From assembly GCF_000496575.1 (NCBI RefSeq), contig NZ_AYKT01000012.1, positions 51,569-115,568 on the forward strand: a DNA stretch of 64,000 nt, read 5' to 3'. Below the pieces are notes generated by a model. The model worked only from the letters and a program-made list of their open reading frames with translations, was not told the DNA's origin and ran no database searches. Source of the DNA: Geobacillus thermodenitrificans subsp. thermodenitrificans DSM 465 (lineage in GTDB: Bacteria; Bacillota; Bacilli; Bacillales; Anoxybacillaceae). Shown here piece by piece: positions 20,734 to 30,334 of the stretch. Position numbers and translations under genes: made by a program. The stretch's first letter is position 1; each line of letters starts with the position of its first letter.

Positions 20734-21147
20734 TTACACCGTCGGCTTTTCGGTTGTGACATACGTTCCGGCGATAAAATCGTGAATCGACCGTTTGTCT
20801 TCCCTTGCAGCCACCATAATGGCGCTAACGATCAGACCGATGCCTAACGTGATAACATAAACAAGTCCGCCAACGAACAAGCGCAAAAACATCGTGCCGA
20901 TGCCAACCTTGCCGCCATTCACTTTCGCAATCCGGATGCCAATCATCCGCTTACCGACCGTATACCCATACCAGACAGCAGGAACAATTAGGGCGTACAA
21001 CAACTCTACCAAATTCGTAAACCAGTTCTCTTCCGCACTACCTGTAATCAAATAGCCGATGATTGAAATCGGAATGCCGATGACAATAGCGTCTAACAAG
21101 TTTGCCAACAGCCGCCTCCAAAATCCAGCCGGGTTTGTCACTGCCAT
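20734..21147 (-). CDS. RDD-family membrane protein
   Basis: A 137-residue protein with three to four hydrophobic segments. The N-terminal GFWRRLLANLLDAI carries the Arg and Asp of the RDD name, and GKRMIGIRIAKVNG is a conserved second block. RDD proteins are proposed to take part in ion transport, but many have no known role. ATG 21147 follows AAGGGGGAAAG. Single gene. Confidence 0.85.
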   Translation of the reverse strand: MAVTNPAGFWRRLLANLLDAIVIGIPISIIGYLITGSAEENWFTNLVELLYALIVPAVWYGYTVGKRMIGIRIAKVNGGKVGIGTMFLRLFVGGLVYVITLGIGLIVSAIMVAAREDKRSIHDFIAGTYVTTEKPTV

Positions 21148-21431
21148 GTATCTTTCCCCCTTCTACCTTTTCTATATTGTATTCATCACCTACAGTACAA
21201 TTGTCTTTATTTTAGCCTAAATCTCAGGGAGACGTCCATACGATCAAGGCCGGCCAAGAGCCAGGAGCTCCCAGCCCACTTCGGACCAACTACGGCGAAA
21301 AGTTTCTCATAAAAGTAGTATTGGTGAAAAATTCGTATATAGTAAACTTAGAAAGATTCCCTTTGCGTAATGGCCAGCAGCAAGAGGTCATGGGTAGACA
21401 ACGCCATTTTTTATGAAAGGCTTGACAACAT

Positions 21432-22163
21432 ATGTGGGAACTTATTTTCGTATTTGCCATTCTTTTTGTCGGCAGTTTGATTCAAGGAGCAAGCGGATTT
21501 GGCTTCGGGTTGTTTTCTATGGGGCTTTTGCCGATGGTATTAACCTTTAAGAATAGCACACTATTAGTGTTGGCTTTGACGCTCATCATATCGTTCCACG
21601 TGGCGGTCAAGTTCAGAAAACACATTCGAGGCAAAGACCTTCTTTCTATTTTAAGTTTCGCCTTAGCAGGCCGCATATTGTCATTCTTTATCCTAACCTT
21701 CTATGGCGAGACGGAGATCATGAGAAAACTGTTGGGCCTTGTACTCATTGGGATGGTTATTTATCTTTATATGAGTGAAAAAAACGCCTATGCCCCATCG
21801 TTTAAAAAGCCGATCTTTCCTATGTTGATCGGTTTGATCGGCGGAATAATCGGAGGGATCTTTGCCGTAGGCGGCCCCTTTTTCGTCTTTTACTTTCTGA
21901 TGCGTTATAAAGAAAAAGAAAGCTATAATGCCAATCTTCAAGCGTCCTTTGTCATCATGAATAGTTTTACGATCGTTTTGCACGGGATTCATGGAAACTT
22001 TACCGATTCATTCGTTCTGTACTTTTTGCTTGGGGCCGTCGCTGTATTGGCTGGTGTACACATAGGGCTGAAATGGTTTGAACGCCTGCCGCATACACGG
22101 ATTAAAACATTGGCTTCTTTCATTGTGTTTGCGGCGGGAGTAAACTTGTTGGCCTTTTCATAG
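21432..22163 (+). CDS. TSUP (TauE/SafE) family anion permease
   Basis: A 243-residue membrane protein with about eight hydrophobic segments. The repeated Gly-rich segments SLIQGASGFGFGLFSMG and GLIGGIIGGIFAVGGPFF are the two halves typical of the TauE/SafE family, which moves sulfite, sulfoacetate and related organic anions. Single gene ended by a strong terminator. Substrate unknown. Confidence 0.85.
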   Translation: MWELIFVFAILFVGSLIQGASGFGFGLFSMGLLPMVLTFKNSTLLVLALTLIISFHVAVKFRKHIRGKDLLSILSFALAGRILSFFILTFYGETEIMRKLLGLVLIGMVIYLYMSEKNAYAPSFKKPIFPMLIGLIGGIIGGIFAVGGPFFVFYFLMRYKEKESYNANLQASFVIMNSFTIVLHGIHGNFTDSFVLYFLLGAVAVLAGVHIGLKWFERLPHTRIKTLASFIVFAAGVNLLAFS

Positions 22164-22169
22164 CATATA

Positions 22170-22202
22170 AAAGGATGCCCGAAAAAATGGGCATCCTTTT
22201 AC
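22170..22202 (+). terminator. Terminator after the TSUP gene
   Basis: AAAGGATGCCC and GGGCATCCTTTT form a long perfect stem around an eight-base loop, with T-run on the plus strand. Confidence 0.88.
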
Positions 22203-22265
22203 TCACAAATGGAGAGTCCCAACATGACAGCCCTGCCAAGTCGGCTGACATTGGCGACTTTCCCC

Positions 22266-23789
22266 CTATCTAAGCTTAGCAACCACCGCTGAGAAATCGT
22301 CCCGAAGCGATCCTTTTTGGATAAAATGACGGCGTAAGCAGGCTAACAGCGCACGCTCATCGAGAGAAACATACGGCGCTAGCGTATCACGGAACGTCTC
22401 AATATTTTGGCGGACAGAACCCGCCTCCCCTTCAATAGCCCCATCGGAATACAGGACAAGCGTCGCCCCAGACTCATAGCGCAACTGGCCGCTATCAACG
22501 AAAAGCCCAGGGAGCAACCCGATCGGCGCACACCCGCGATCCAATTCGAATACCGTGCCGTCCGGTTGGAATAAAAATCCGGGCGGATGGCCGGCCGATG
22601 CATACTCGATCATCCGTTTCTTCACATCAACAAGGACATACACAGCAGTAAAATAATACGTCATCTGCCCGTTTTCATGATACAGCTGGCGCATATGACG
22701 GTTCAACTCGTAGAACACGGCTTGTGGGACGATCGCTTTGCGGATGATGCCGTTAAGGAGCGAGCGAACTGACATGCAAATGAGTGAAGCCGCCGCTCCA
22801 TGCCCCATCACGTCCATTAAAAAAATGCCGTACCGCTGGTTGTCGATCTGATACCATGCATACATGTCGCCGCCCAACTCCTGCGACGGAATGTATGTGC
22901 CAGCGATGTCGATTCCATTGGCTGACAACGGTTTGCTTAATACACGCTTCTGCACTTCGCGGGCCAGCTTTAAATCATCCTTCATTGCCTCCGCATAAGG
23001 CGTCTCATGCAGGCCGGAAAACAAAAATAAGTAAAAGGAAATGTTCCCTTCTTGATTGTGAACAGCCCGCACCGTTGTTCGCCTAACAGACACCGATCCG
23101 TTTTTCCGCCGCCAGCGCACCCGTCCCTGCCATTGCCCGCTTTCCTCAATTCCGTTTTTGATCACTTCGTAAAACCAGGCAGCGTAATAACCAGCATAGA
23201 GCGTATGCAGCGGCTGGCCGACGACTTCCGTACTATGGCCGGTGATTTTCGTAAACGCCGAGTTGACGAACCGAACGGCAAACTCATCGTCAGTCACAAG
23301 CATCGCCTGTTCGATGGACGCATACACTTGCTCAGCGAGCCGAATCTCGTCCCTGTTTCTTTTCGTCTCCGTGATGTCCATGACAAAGCCGCTGATCAGG
23401 TTTCCTTCCTCTGCCTCACTAAGCACAGGAACCATCCGCTCAAGCACCCAACGCACAGACCCGTCCCGCTGATTAACGATGCGGTATGTTTGTGTACTCA
23501 CCTTAGATTCCCAAGGGAGTGCCCATTTTGCCTCCGCTTTGGCATGGTCGTCGGGGTAGGATATTTTCATCCATATATCCTCATCATGATAAAAGGCAGC
23601 CGGAGGCAGGCCGTATAGCTGCTCACACGACGAAGAAATGAACAATATTTTTCTTTTATCCGGTGCTGCCAACCAGTATACATAATCATTCGACCCGAAC
23701 AGCATGTTCATTTTTTCAAGTCTGTCGAACAACTCCCGCCATGTAAAGTTTTTGTGATGTCGCAGATATTCCAAAAACTCATCAATCAT
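22266..23789 (-). CDS. PAS-PAS-PP2C (SpoIIE/RsbU-type) serine phosphatase
   Basis: A 507-residue protein with two PAS domains (about residues 25-145 and 150-265) followed by a PP2C-like SpoIIE phosphatase domain (about 285-505). Metal-binding Asp residues appear in SQELGGDMYAW and MDVMGHGAAASL. The PAC-like ends VMDITETKR and DDEFAVRFVN support the PAS calls. Such proteins dephosphorylate a STAS anti-anti-sigma factor in response to a PAS signal. The next genes upstream are exactly a STAS protein and a HATPase kinase, six bases and about 360 bases away. No sigma factor gene is adjacent, so the output is unknown. Confidence 0.9.
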   Translation of the reverse strand: MIDEFLEYLRHHKNFTWRELFDRLEKMNMLFGSNDYVYWLAAPDKRKILFISSSCEQLYGLPPAAFYHDEDIWMKISYPDDHAKAEAKWALPWESKVSTQTYRIVNQRDGSVRWVLERMVPVLSEAEEGNLISGFVMDITETKRNRDEIRLAEQVYASIEQAMLVTDDEFAVRFVNSAFTKITGHSTEVVGQPLHTLYAGYYAAWFYEVIKNGIEESGQWQGRVRWRRKNGSVSVRRTTVRAVHNQEGNISFYLFLFSGLHETPYAEAMKDDLKLAREVQKRVLSKPLSANGIDIAGTYIPSQELGGDMYAWYQIDNQRYGIFLMDVMGHGAAASLICMSVRSLLNGIIRKAIVPQAVFYELNRHMRQLYHENGQMTYYFTAVYVLVDVKKRMIEYASAGHPPGFLFQPDGTVFELDRGCAPIGLLPGLFVDSGQLRYESGATLVLYSDGAIEGEAGSVRQNIETFRDTLAPYVSLDERALLACLRRHFIQKGSLRDDFSAVVAKLR

Positions 23790-23795
23790 AAAACG

Positions 23796-24128
23796 TCATT
23801 CTCCGCTTAAATAATCAATTGCTTCTTTCTCCGTGGCGAATAATTTCATAAACGAATAAAATTTTACAATACGGAAAATTTCTGCGAGCGACCCTTTCAC
23901 TCCGGCAACGACCAGTTCTTTTTGCTGGGCTCTGGCCGCCATCACGCTGTCGGCAATCATGCCGAGCCCGGCGCTGTTGATGTAGTTGACCGCTTCCATG
24001 TTAACAATCAACTGGTCAGCCCGTTCGGCCAGCAACTGTTCAAGCGCTTGACGAAACGATTCAACATTATTTAATGTAATATCTTCCGTCCATGTCAGTG
24101 TGCGAATTGCCCCTTGTCTCGTCTCCAT
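23796..24128 (-). CDS. STAS-domain anti-sigma factor antagonist
   Basis: A 110-residue SpoIIAA/RsbV-like protein. The phosphorylatable serine is Ser52 in YINSAGLGMIAD. The usual Asp before it is replaced by Asn, which is notable but tolerated in some members. ATG 24128 has GGAGG eight bases upstream. The frame also offers a TTG at 24143 that contains this ribosome site. Middle gene of a partner-switching module: the kinase should phosphorylate it and the PP2C protein should dephosphorylate it. Confidence 0.9.
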   Translation of the reverse strand: METRQGAIRTLTWTEDITLNNVESFRQALEQLLAERADQLIVNMEAVNYINSAGLGMIADSVMAARAQQKELVVAGVKGSLAEIFRIVKFYSFMKLFATEKEAIDYLSGE

Positions 24129-24150
24129 CCTAGCTTCCTCCAATGGTCAC

Positions 24151-24552
24151 TCATTTTTTTTTGCATTTGCACATGCAAAGCAAGACGTTATTTCCCGTTC
24201 GCTTCACGAATACCTCGTCGACAATATGGGCGATCAGCTGCAGCCCTCTGCCGCGCGCCCCAGTGTTCACGTTGTCGGTTTTGGCGACAGAAAAGCATCC
24301 CCCTCGCTGCTTAACAATAATCGTAAACTGGCTTGTATCAATTTTCCAAAATATTCTAAATGGTAGTCTCCCTGTTTTTTGACAATATTCATATGCGTTC
24401 GTACACGCTTCCTCCGTCGCCAAGCGAAGAAAGAGACAGTCGCGTGGCAAAAAGCCTATCTCGTTTGCCAACTGCTCAGTAATGTCCATCGCTTTTAAAA
24501 TGTCCACCGTTTTCATGATCGTCATCGTTCGAATCATGATCATATGCTTCAT
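24151..24552 (-). CDS. Anti-sigma factor-type serine kinase (HATPase_c, RsbW/SpoIIAB-like)
   Basis: A 133-residue GHKL ATPase. The N-box LATEEACTNAYEY and the G-box GARGRGLQLIAHIVDE are visible. Several in-frame ATGs cluster at the start. ATG 24552 fits best because the AGGGGA site is eight bases upstream. It ends 22 bases before the STAS gene. The role is to bind and phosphorylate the STAS partner and to sequester an unidentified target, probably a sigma factor. Confidence 0.87.
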   Translation of the reverse strand: MKHMIMIRTMTIMKTVDILKAMDITEQLANEIGFLPRDCLFLRLATEEACTNAYEYCQKTGRLPFRIFWKIDTSQFTIIVKQRGGCFSVAKTDNVNTGARGRGLQLIAHIVDEVFVKRTGNNVLLCMCKCKKK

Positions 24553-24808
24553 CGGCATTCCCCTATCTTTCTGTGCTTGCACGCGCAGTCAAACGCAGTA
24601 TATCATCTTTTTCACTATTGCACACTCTAGCGCCGGGAAAAACAGGTTGGAATGCTATGCTTTCTTCTTTCTTAATTATTCCATCTACACAAAAATAGTT
24701 CTTATTTACCACAATAACATTATAATAAAAAACATATCACATTCCAATTTCCTATGCTTTTAGTCCTTAATTTCACTTTTGAGTACAAAATCTCCTCGGC
24801 TAGGATGA

Positions 24809-24850
24809 TAAAAAAGGAACATCATGGATCTTATCGTCCGATGATGCTCC
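24809..24850 (-). terminator. Terminator overlapping the end of the LuxR-type gene
   Basis: GAGCATCATCGG inside the last codons pairs with CCATGATGTTC after the stop, with one bulge and a G-U pair, followed by TTTTTT on the minus strand. Confidence 0.75.
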
Positions 24851-26489
24851 CTTCATGACGACGATGACTTAACTGATACACAAGGGCAATCAGCTGTGAC
24901 CGGTCGTTGACACCTATCTTTTGAAAAATATTCGTGATGTGATTTTTTACTGTATGTACACTAATGAACAAACGCTCTGAAATTTCGCGGTTGCTACAAC
25001 CTTGGACGAGCAGTTCAAGCACATCCATCTCTCGAGATGTCAGCTGTTCGGACAACATCTGAACATTAACTGTCTGCCCGCTCCCATCTTGAGCTGCGCT
25101 ATTCATCATCATCACTCCAACAGCCACTAACGCTGTCACGTACACTTCGGCTTCTTTCGCCTCGTCCGTTTCTTTTAAATGAACCGCAAGAACGCCATAA
25201 TAGCCATCACGGACAAAAAACGGCACTTCCATCACGGTTTTGTCTCCTACTTGGCGCAAAGACGGGACTTGACTTTTCGCCACCTGTTTAATACTACGTC
25301 CATAGTGGCGAAGCACATCCTCTTGGTAACAAGACGCCATTTCAGCGGAAATCGCTCCTTCATGAACGGTGACTGCCTTGCCATTAACATACAATATGGT
25401 ACAAACGAAATCGCCGTAGGCAAGCTCGAGCGCAAACTGGGTCATCATGCGAACGATTTCTTCGTCATTTTGCACGACGTGCATCGCCCGACCAATTTCC
25501 ATTAACATTGTCAACCGCATGAAATGACGGTTCATTTTCATATCAGCGGCCGCGCATTTCACAAGCAAATGCTCATATTGAACGAGCGCAGCGCCAAGCG
25601 GCTTCATCGCTGCTGGCAATGAGGATGCTGTCTCACTGCCAACAATGACCCATCCTTCCACTTTTTGCTCATATATCGCCGGATATATGATCATCGCTTT
25701 CGGGCGGATGCCATGACGGACAAAAAACGAAAAGCGTGGATCTAACGCAACATTTTGAAAATAAGAAGGACAGAGCGACATTTCAGGGAAGGAGAGCGGT
25801 GGAAACAGCTCATCGATCATTTTGCCATATAGGCGCGCGGCTTTTTCGCCGTTCGTTGCCGCCACCACCCATCCTTGCTGGCGCTTTTCGATATACAACG
25901 CCATATCAAGGCACTCATCCATCTTGCGCAGCTCGTGAAGCAGCTTGTCCATACGATTTACAGCCGAATGATCGGTTACCGCTGTTTTAAGTAGCTGTCC
26001 GTACTCATGGTATTTTTGTTTGCGGCGCTCGCTGCTGATTAATTCTCCACATATGGCTGCCATCTTTTCAATTTCGTTCAACTTTGCTTCGACCGCGCCA
26101 ACGGGCAGTGCATCTGCCTGTTTGATGGCCGCCGTCCACTTCTGGGCATTATCGCCAATCAACTCTTTCGTTTCTTCCTCAACAAACACACCAGCCCAAA
26201 CCCAATATTCTGCCCTCCCGTCGACAAGCACGGGAGCAATGATGCTTTTCAATCCGAAATGCCCAGCTGGTACAACAGTCGGCCGTTGTCGCCCATCAAT
26301 CGCTAACTCCCGAGGGCAAAAAAACGAGGCGACTCCCTTTTTCTCGACAAATAAAACGAGCTCTGCCAGCTCGGTCATATTCGATACTTTCGTTACCGGA
26401 TTGCCGTCATAATCCACAATAATCATGCTTAACCCCGTTAATGCCGCATACGCATCTTGGACATATTGCAACAAATCATTAATCGTCAA
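24831..26489 (-). CDS. LuxR-type regulator with PocR-like and GAF sensor domains
   Basis: A 552-residue regulator. The N-terminal 150 residues resemble the PocR sensory domain (GLSMIIVDYDGNPVTKVS, FCPRELAID). GAF-like regions occupy about 180-300 and 320-460. The C-terminal LuxR HTH carries LTSREMDVLELLVQG and SVHTVKNHITNIFQKIG (about 480-545). The start appears to be TTG 26489 behind GAGGGTG, as no ATG is available before residue 20. It lies directly upstream, on the same strand, of the partner-switching module and may control it. The ligand is unknown. Confidence 0.85.
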   Translation of the reverse strand: MTINDLLQYVQDAYAALTGLSMIIVDYDGNPVTKVSNMTELAELVLFVEKKGVASFFCPRELAIDGRQRPTVVPAGHFGLKSIIAPVLVDGRAEYWVWAGVFVEEETKELIGDNAQKWTAAIKQADALPVGAVEAKLNEIEKMAAICGELISSERRKQKYHEYGQLLKTAVTDHSAVNRMDKLLHELRKMDECLDMALYIEKRQQGWVVAATNGEKAARLYGKMIDELFPPLSFPEMSLCPSYFQNVALDPRFSFFVRHGIRPKAMIIYPAIYEQKVEGWVIVGSETASSLPAAMKPLGAALVQYEHLLVKCAAADMKMNRHFMRLTMLMEIGRAMHVVQNDEEIVRMMTQFALELAYGDFVCTILYVNGKAVTVHEGAISAEMASCYQEDVLRHYGRSIKQVAKSQVPSLRQVGDKTVMEVPFFVRDGYYGVLAVHLKETDEAKEAEVYVTALVAVGVMMMNSAAQDGSGQTVNVQMLSEQLTSREMDVLELLVQGCSNREISERLFISVHTVKNHITNIFQKIGVNDRSQLIALVYQLSHRRHEGSIIGR

Positions 26490-26590
26490 TTCACCCTCAA
26501 CTCTCCCAAACTATGTTTTTTCCTTATCTATTATGAACAAATGAACTGCAAGATATCAAGTTTCTGCTTTAACCGAAAGCAAAACAATCC

Positions 26591-26640
26591 GGCGCGGCGC
26601 CCTATGGAACGGGCGGCCGACGCCGGAAAAATAGCTGCTA
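26591..26640 (-). terminator. GC-rich hairpin downstream of the phosphohexomutase operon
   Basis: CCGGCG and CGCCGG with inner GGC/GCC pairs form a strong hairpin about 60 bases after the operon's last stop. On the minus strand it is followed only by ATTGTTTTGCTTT, so termination is plausible but not textbook. Confidence 0.45.
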
Positions 26641-26687
26641 TCTAAGATAACGAACAAGTAGGCACATCGATCTGGACAAAAGCAAAG

Positions 26688-28097
26688 TTACCAATTGACG
26701 TGAAGCTCGAGCGTATGCAAACAATCAGCCAACTGCCGTTTAATCTCCGCCAACGCTTCTTCCGTCTTCGCTTCAGCGCGCAAGACAAGAATCGGTTGCG
26801 TGTTCGAAGGACGCACCAATCCCCAGCCTTCACGGAATTGAATACGAGCACCGTCGACATCGACGACCGGATAACGGCTGGCAAACCGTTTTTTCACAGC
26901 GTCGATGGCCATCGGTTTTTTCTCCTCTGGGCAGGTGACACGCGTTTCCGGCGTCGCCACATAATACGGCACATCAGCAAACCACTCAGAGAGCGGGCGC
27001 TTGTCATGCGACAAGAGGCGAAGCAGCCGTCCCGCAGCGTACAAGGCGTCATCGTAACCATAAAATTCATCATTGAAGAATAAGTGCCCGGACATCTCGC
27101 CGGCAAACGGAATGGCCGGTCGGCGGCGCAACGTCGCTTTTACGTGTGAATGACCGGTACGGTGGAAAAACGGCCGGCCGCCGAGCCGCTCAATTTCTTC
27201 TACGAGCGCTTGCGAACATTTTACCTCAACCGGCGCCTCAGCTCCCGGATGGCGCTTGAGAATATCACGCCAGAACAATACCATCAGTTGGTCGCCCCAG
27301 CGGATCGTGCCCGTTTCATCCACGATACCGATCCGGTCGCCGTCACCGTCAAATGCGATGCCTAGATCCGCCTGCTCCTTGCGCACCGTTTTGATCAAAT
27401 CAGCTAAGTTTTCCGGCACAACCGGGTCAGGATGGTGATTCGGGAACGTCGGATCGGATTCACAATAGAGCGGGATGACATCACAGCCCCATTCTTTGAG
27501 CACTTTTGGCGCAATGATCGACGGGGTGCCGTTGCCGCAGTCGACAACGACTTTCAGCTGACGTGGACCGAGCTGAATTTTCTCCTTCAACATCTTGATA
27601 TATGCCGGGACCAGGTCAAGCGTTTCCTCACGCCCCCGCGTCACTTCGGGTTGTGCCTGTTGTTGGCTTAGCCGCTCCATCGCCTTTCGCAGCGCTTGAA
27701 TGCGTTCGCCATAAATCGTTGTTTTTCCCATGGCGATTTTAAATCCGTTCTCATCGCCTGGGTTGTGGCTTGCGGTAACGATCATGCCACATGAAATGTC
27801 CGTGTTGTATAAGCTGTAGTAAAACATCGGTGTCGTCGAAAGCCCAATATCGATGACATCACAGCCGCCATCAAGCAACCCGTTTTTCAACGATCGATGC
27901 AGCGCCGGCGACGACAGGCGGTTGTCATGGGCAACAACCGCCTTCCGTTCACCCTCATTTTGCATCATTTCAGCAAAGGCCCGTCCAAGCCAATAAGCAA
28001 ACGACTCATCAAGTTCCTCGCCGGCACGCCCGCGAATGTCATACTCTTTAAATACGTGTGTTGGCCATGCGAACGGTTTCGTTATCGACGTATTCAT
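26688..28097 (-). CDS. Phosphomannomutase/phosphoglucomutase (AlgC/ManB-type)
   Basis: A 469-residue alpha-D-phosphohexomutase that interconverts hexose 6-phosphate and hexose 1-phosphate. The four family signatures are in order: catalytic TASHNPG (Ser110), metal loop DGDGDR, sugar-binding GEMSGHLFF and phosphate-binding RPSNTQP. ATG 28097 follows GGTGGAGGTGG and lies 50 bases inside the end of the previous gene. Last gene of the glycan operon, it would supply sugar 1-phosphate to the nucleotidyltransferase encoded three genes upstream. Confidence 0.92.
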   Translation of the reverse strand: MNTSITKPFAWPTHVFKEYDIRGRAGEELDESFAYWLGRAFAEMMQNEGERKAVVAHDNRLSSPALHRSLKNGLLDGGCDVIDIGLSTTPMFYYSLYNTDISCGMIVTASHNPGDENGFKIAMGKTTIYGERIQALRKAMERLSQQQAQPEVTRGREETLDLVPAYIKMLKEKIQLGPRQLKVVVDCGNGTPSIIAPKVLKEWGCDVIPLYCESDPTFPNHHPDPVVPENLADLIKTVRKEQADLGIAFDGDGDRIGIVDETGTIRWGDQLMVLFWRDILKRHPGAEAPVEVKCSQALVEEIERLGGRPFFHRTGHSHVKATLRRRPAIPFAGEMSGHLFFNDEFYGYDDALYAAGRLLRLLSHDKRPLSEWFADVPYYVATPETRVTCPEEKKPMAIDAVKKRFASRYPVVDVDGARIQFREGWGLVRPSNTQPILVLRAEAKTEEALAEIKRQLADCLHTLELHVNW

Positions 28098-29163
28098 CGA
28101 AAACCACCTCCACCGAAATCGATTGAGCGATTGCTGCTGTTAATAAGTATGATAGTGTTGACTCCGCCCCTCGATTTGGGTTCGGACCGTTCGGACCAAG
28201 CCCGTCGCAACAACTACCGTCGCTTCGATCGGCTAACGGAACGTTGCCATCATTTTTCCCGTAAAACCAAGCGAGACAGCGGCGGACAACGTCGCGATAC
28301 CGCTCGTCCTCCGTTGCCCAATATGCTTCGCGCGCCGCTAAAGCAAGCTTCATCACATCAATCGGCTGCTGATCCCAGTCAGCGCGGTAGCGGCGGCTGC
28401 ACCAGCCGCGGTTGCCGACCGGACGGATCGTTCCCTCCGGTCCGCTCATCATTTCTATTAAAAAGGCAAGGCTTTCTTCCGCTACCTCCCTCACCTCTTG
28501 CCTCGGTGCGCGCCGATACGCCGTCCAAAGTGCCCACGGCAGCACGCCATTCCCATAGGTCAGCTCCGGCTCATACCAACGCCAACCATCGTCTGTGTGC
28601 GTCCAATACGCCTCAAGCAACCGCCGCTCAAATCGTCCGGCCAGCGTCGCTAATTCTTCCTTGTCGACACCGGGTGGGCTTGCTTTCTCAAGCAAGAGGC
28701 CGCAAGCTGCCAACCCCCAGGCGATGCCGCGCAGCGAGTGAAGCTTCCACGCCGCCGGCATCCCCCGCCGCAACATATCTGCAGCTGCCTCGCACCGAGC
28801 TGGATCATTCAACTGAATATACGCCGACGCCACCGCCCAAAACGACCGCCCGAGGCAGTCGTCTGACGGCGTCTCTTCTTCTTTCGTCCGATCGAAGAAA
28901 AAATTATTATGAAATGTTCCATCGTCGTTTTGCGCCCAAAGCAGAAATGCCAAATATCGATCAAGCAAGCGATACAGACGTTTCTCCATCTCTCGATTTT
29001 TAAGCAGGGCAAGCCACTCTAAACATGCCCATATCGCACGGGCGTTATCGTCAGTCGAATAGCCCTCGCGCCGACGCGGAATGCGGCCGAGGCTATGTTC
29101 GAGCAGCCCGGTGTCGTCAGTCATGCGCTCTAGATGGTCGAACTTAATGACTGACGAAGTCAA
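28048..29163 (-). CDS. Glycosyltransferase-associated (alpha/alpha)-barrel protein
   Basis: A 371-residue helical protein. Repeated helix-pair blocks (STDDNARAIWACLEWL, DDCLGRSFWAVASAYIQL, RGIAWGLAACGLLLEKA, YGNGVLPWALWTAY) suggest a six-hairpin glycosidase-like fold. Such proteins are often annotated simply as glycosyltransferase, because they occur fused or adjacent to GT4 enzymes. It overlaps the GT4 gene by 20 bases and the mutase by 50, so it is tightly coupled. Whether it cleaves, transfers or binds glycan cannot be told from sequence. Confidence 0.65.
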   Translation of the reverse strand: MTSSVIKFDHLERMTDDTGLLEHSLGRIPRRREGYSTDDNARAIWACLEWLALLKNREMEKRLYRLLDRYLAFLLWAQNDDGTFHNNFFFDRTKEEETPSDDCLGRSFWAVASAYIQLNDPARCEAAADMLRRGMPAAWKLHSLRGIAWGLAACGLLLEKASPPGVDKEELATLAGRFERRLLEAYWTHTDDGWRWYEPELTYGNGVLPWALWTAYRRAPRQEVREVAEESLAFLIEMMSGPEGTIRPVGNRGWCSRRYRADWDQQPIDVMKLALAAREAYWATEDERYRDVVRRCLAWFYGKNDGNVPLADRSDGSCCDGLGPNGPNPNRGAESTLSYLLTAAIAQSISVEVVFDEYVDNETVRMANTRI

Positions 29164-30334
29164 CCGCCTTCACCTCCCCGCTGTTGGCGGCGGTGCATAC
29201 ACGTTCAAATAAGGCGATATGCTGTTCGCCGACACGCGGCCAATGCGTGTTTGCCCCAATTTGGCGCACAATTCTCTCCCATCGCTCCAACGCCGCCTCA
29301 TCGGCCAACAGCTGCACGAGCCGCTCTTCCCAGACAGACGTATTCCCATATGGCAACAACAGTTCTTCACAACCTTGCAACAAGTCACGTGCATGCTCAT
29401 ACGGTGTTGAAACAACCGGACGTCCGACGCCGACCGCATAAGCGAGTGTACCGCTTGTGATTTGTTGCATACCAGGGTATGGAGTGACATACAAATCGCA
29501 CGCCGTCAAGTAATCAATCAACTCTTCCTCACTGAAATACCGATCTTCCATGCGAACATGATCGTCGAGTCCGAGCCGATGAATCAATGCTTTCAGCTCC
29601 TCACGGTACGCTTCACCTTCCCGTTTCTTCACTTCCGGATGCGTTTGGCCAGCGATGACATACAACGTTTCCGGCACCTTGCGGACGACGCCCGGCAGCG
29701 CGGTGAGCACTGATTCAATGCCTTTGCCGCGGCTGAGCAGACCGAACGTAAACATCACTTTACGGCCGTGAAATCCGAGGCGGGAGCGTAGAGATTGGCG
29801 TTCCTCGCTGCTTGGCCCCGGAGCGCCGTGCGGAATGTAGACGATTTTTTCCTCTGGGAGACCGAACGCCTTTACTAAATACCCGATAGCCTGCCGGTTC
29901 ATGACGATAATTGCATCGCTTGCCGCTGCGATCTTCTCCTGAATCGGGCGATACGGCGGCTCAGGAGCAGCAAACACCGTATGGAATGTCGTTATGAGCG
30001 GTTTTTGGAGCGCCGCGATGAAATCGAGAATGTATTCACCGGCCTCGCCGCCAAAAATCCCAAATTCGTGCTGCAGGACGACCACATCAATATCACTTTC
30101 ATTCACCCGTCTGGCCATCTTCTCATAAGCGGCACGATTTTGCGCTGGAAGCGGCCAATACGCAGGATTGCCGCGATAGGCGTCATCACCATCAATTTCG
30201 TTATAGAGGACAATCACCCGATCCCCCTCTACCTTTCCGCGGACGCTATCAATGCTTTGACGAAGATGTTCCGTAAACGTAGCCAATCCGCACCTACGCG
30301 GCGGATATGTACTGACGTACGCAATTCGGGTCAT
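29144..30334 (-). CDS. GT4-type glycosyltransferase
   Basis: A 396-residue GT-B fold enzyme. The N-terminal YVSTYPPRRCGLATFTEHL is the acceptor-side glycine-rich loop. VMFTFGLLSRGKGIESVLTA marks the start of the donor-binding domain, and YFSEEELIDYLTACDLYVTP leads to the EX7E-like region with SGTLAYAVGVGRPVVST. It uses a nucleotide-activated sugar, presumably the one made by the upstream nucleotidyltransferase, with which it overlaps as ATGA. Cytoplasmic, possibly membrane-associated. Product unknown. Confidence 0.88.
   Translation of the reverse strand: MTRIAYVSTYPPRRCGLATFTEHLRQSIDSVRGKVEGDRVIVLYNEIDGDDAYRGNPAYWPLPAQNRAAYEKMARRVNESDIDVVVLQHEFGIFGGEAGEYILDFIAALQKPLITTFHTVFAAPEPPYRPIQEKIAAASDAIIVMNRQAIGYLVKAFGLPEEKIVYIPHGAPGPSSEERQSLRSRLGFHGRKVMFTFGLLSRGKGIESVLTALPGVVRKVPETLYVIAGQTHPEVKKREGEAYREELKALIHRLGLDDHVRMEDRYFSEEELIDYLTACDLYVTPYPGMQQITSGTLAYAVGVGRPVVSTPYEHARDLLQGCEELLLPYGNTSVWEERLVQLLADEAALERWERIVRQIGANTHWPRVGEQHIALFERVCTAANSGEVKAVDFVSH

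Noticed and set aside
27897..29003. 368-codon plus-strand open frame
   Set aside because: Antisense to the phosphohexomutase and helical-barrel genes, which have clear family motifs; its translation is Arg/Pro/Ser-rich with no domain, typical of a GC-driven shadow frame.
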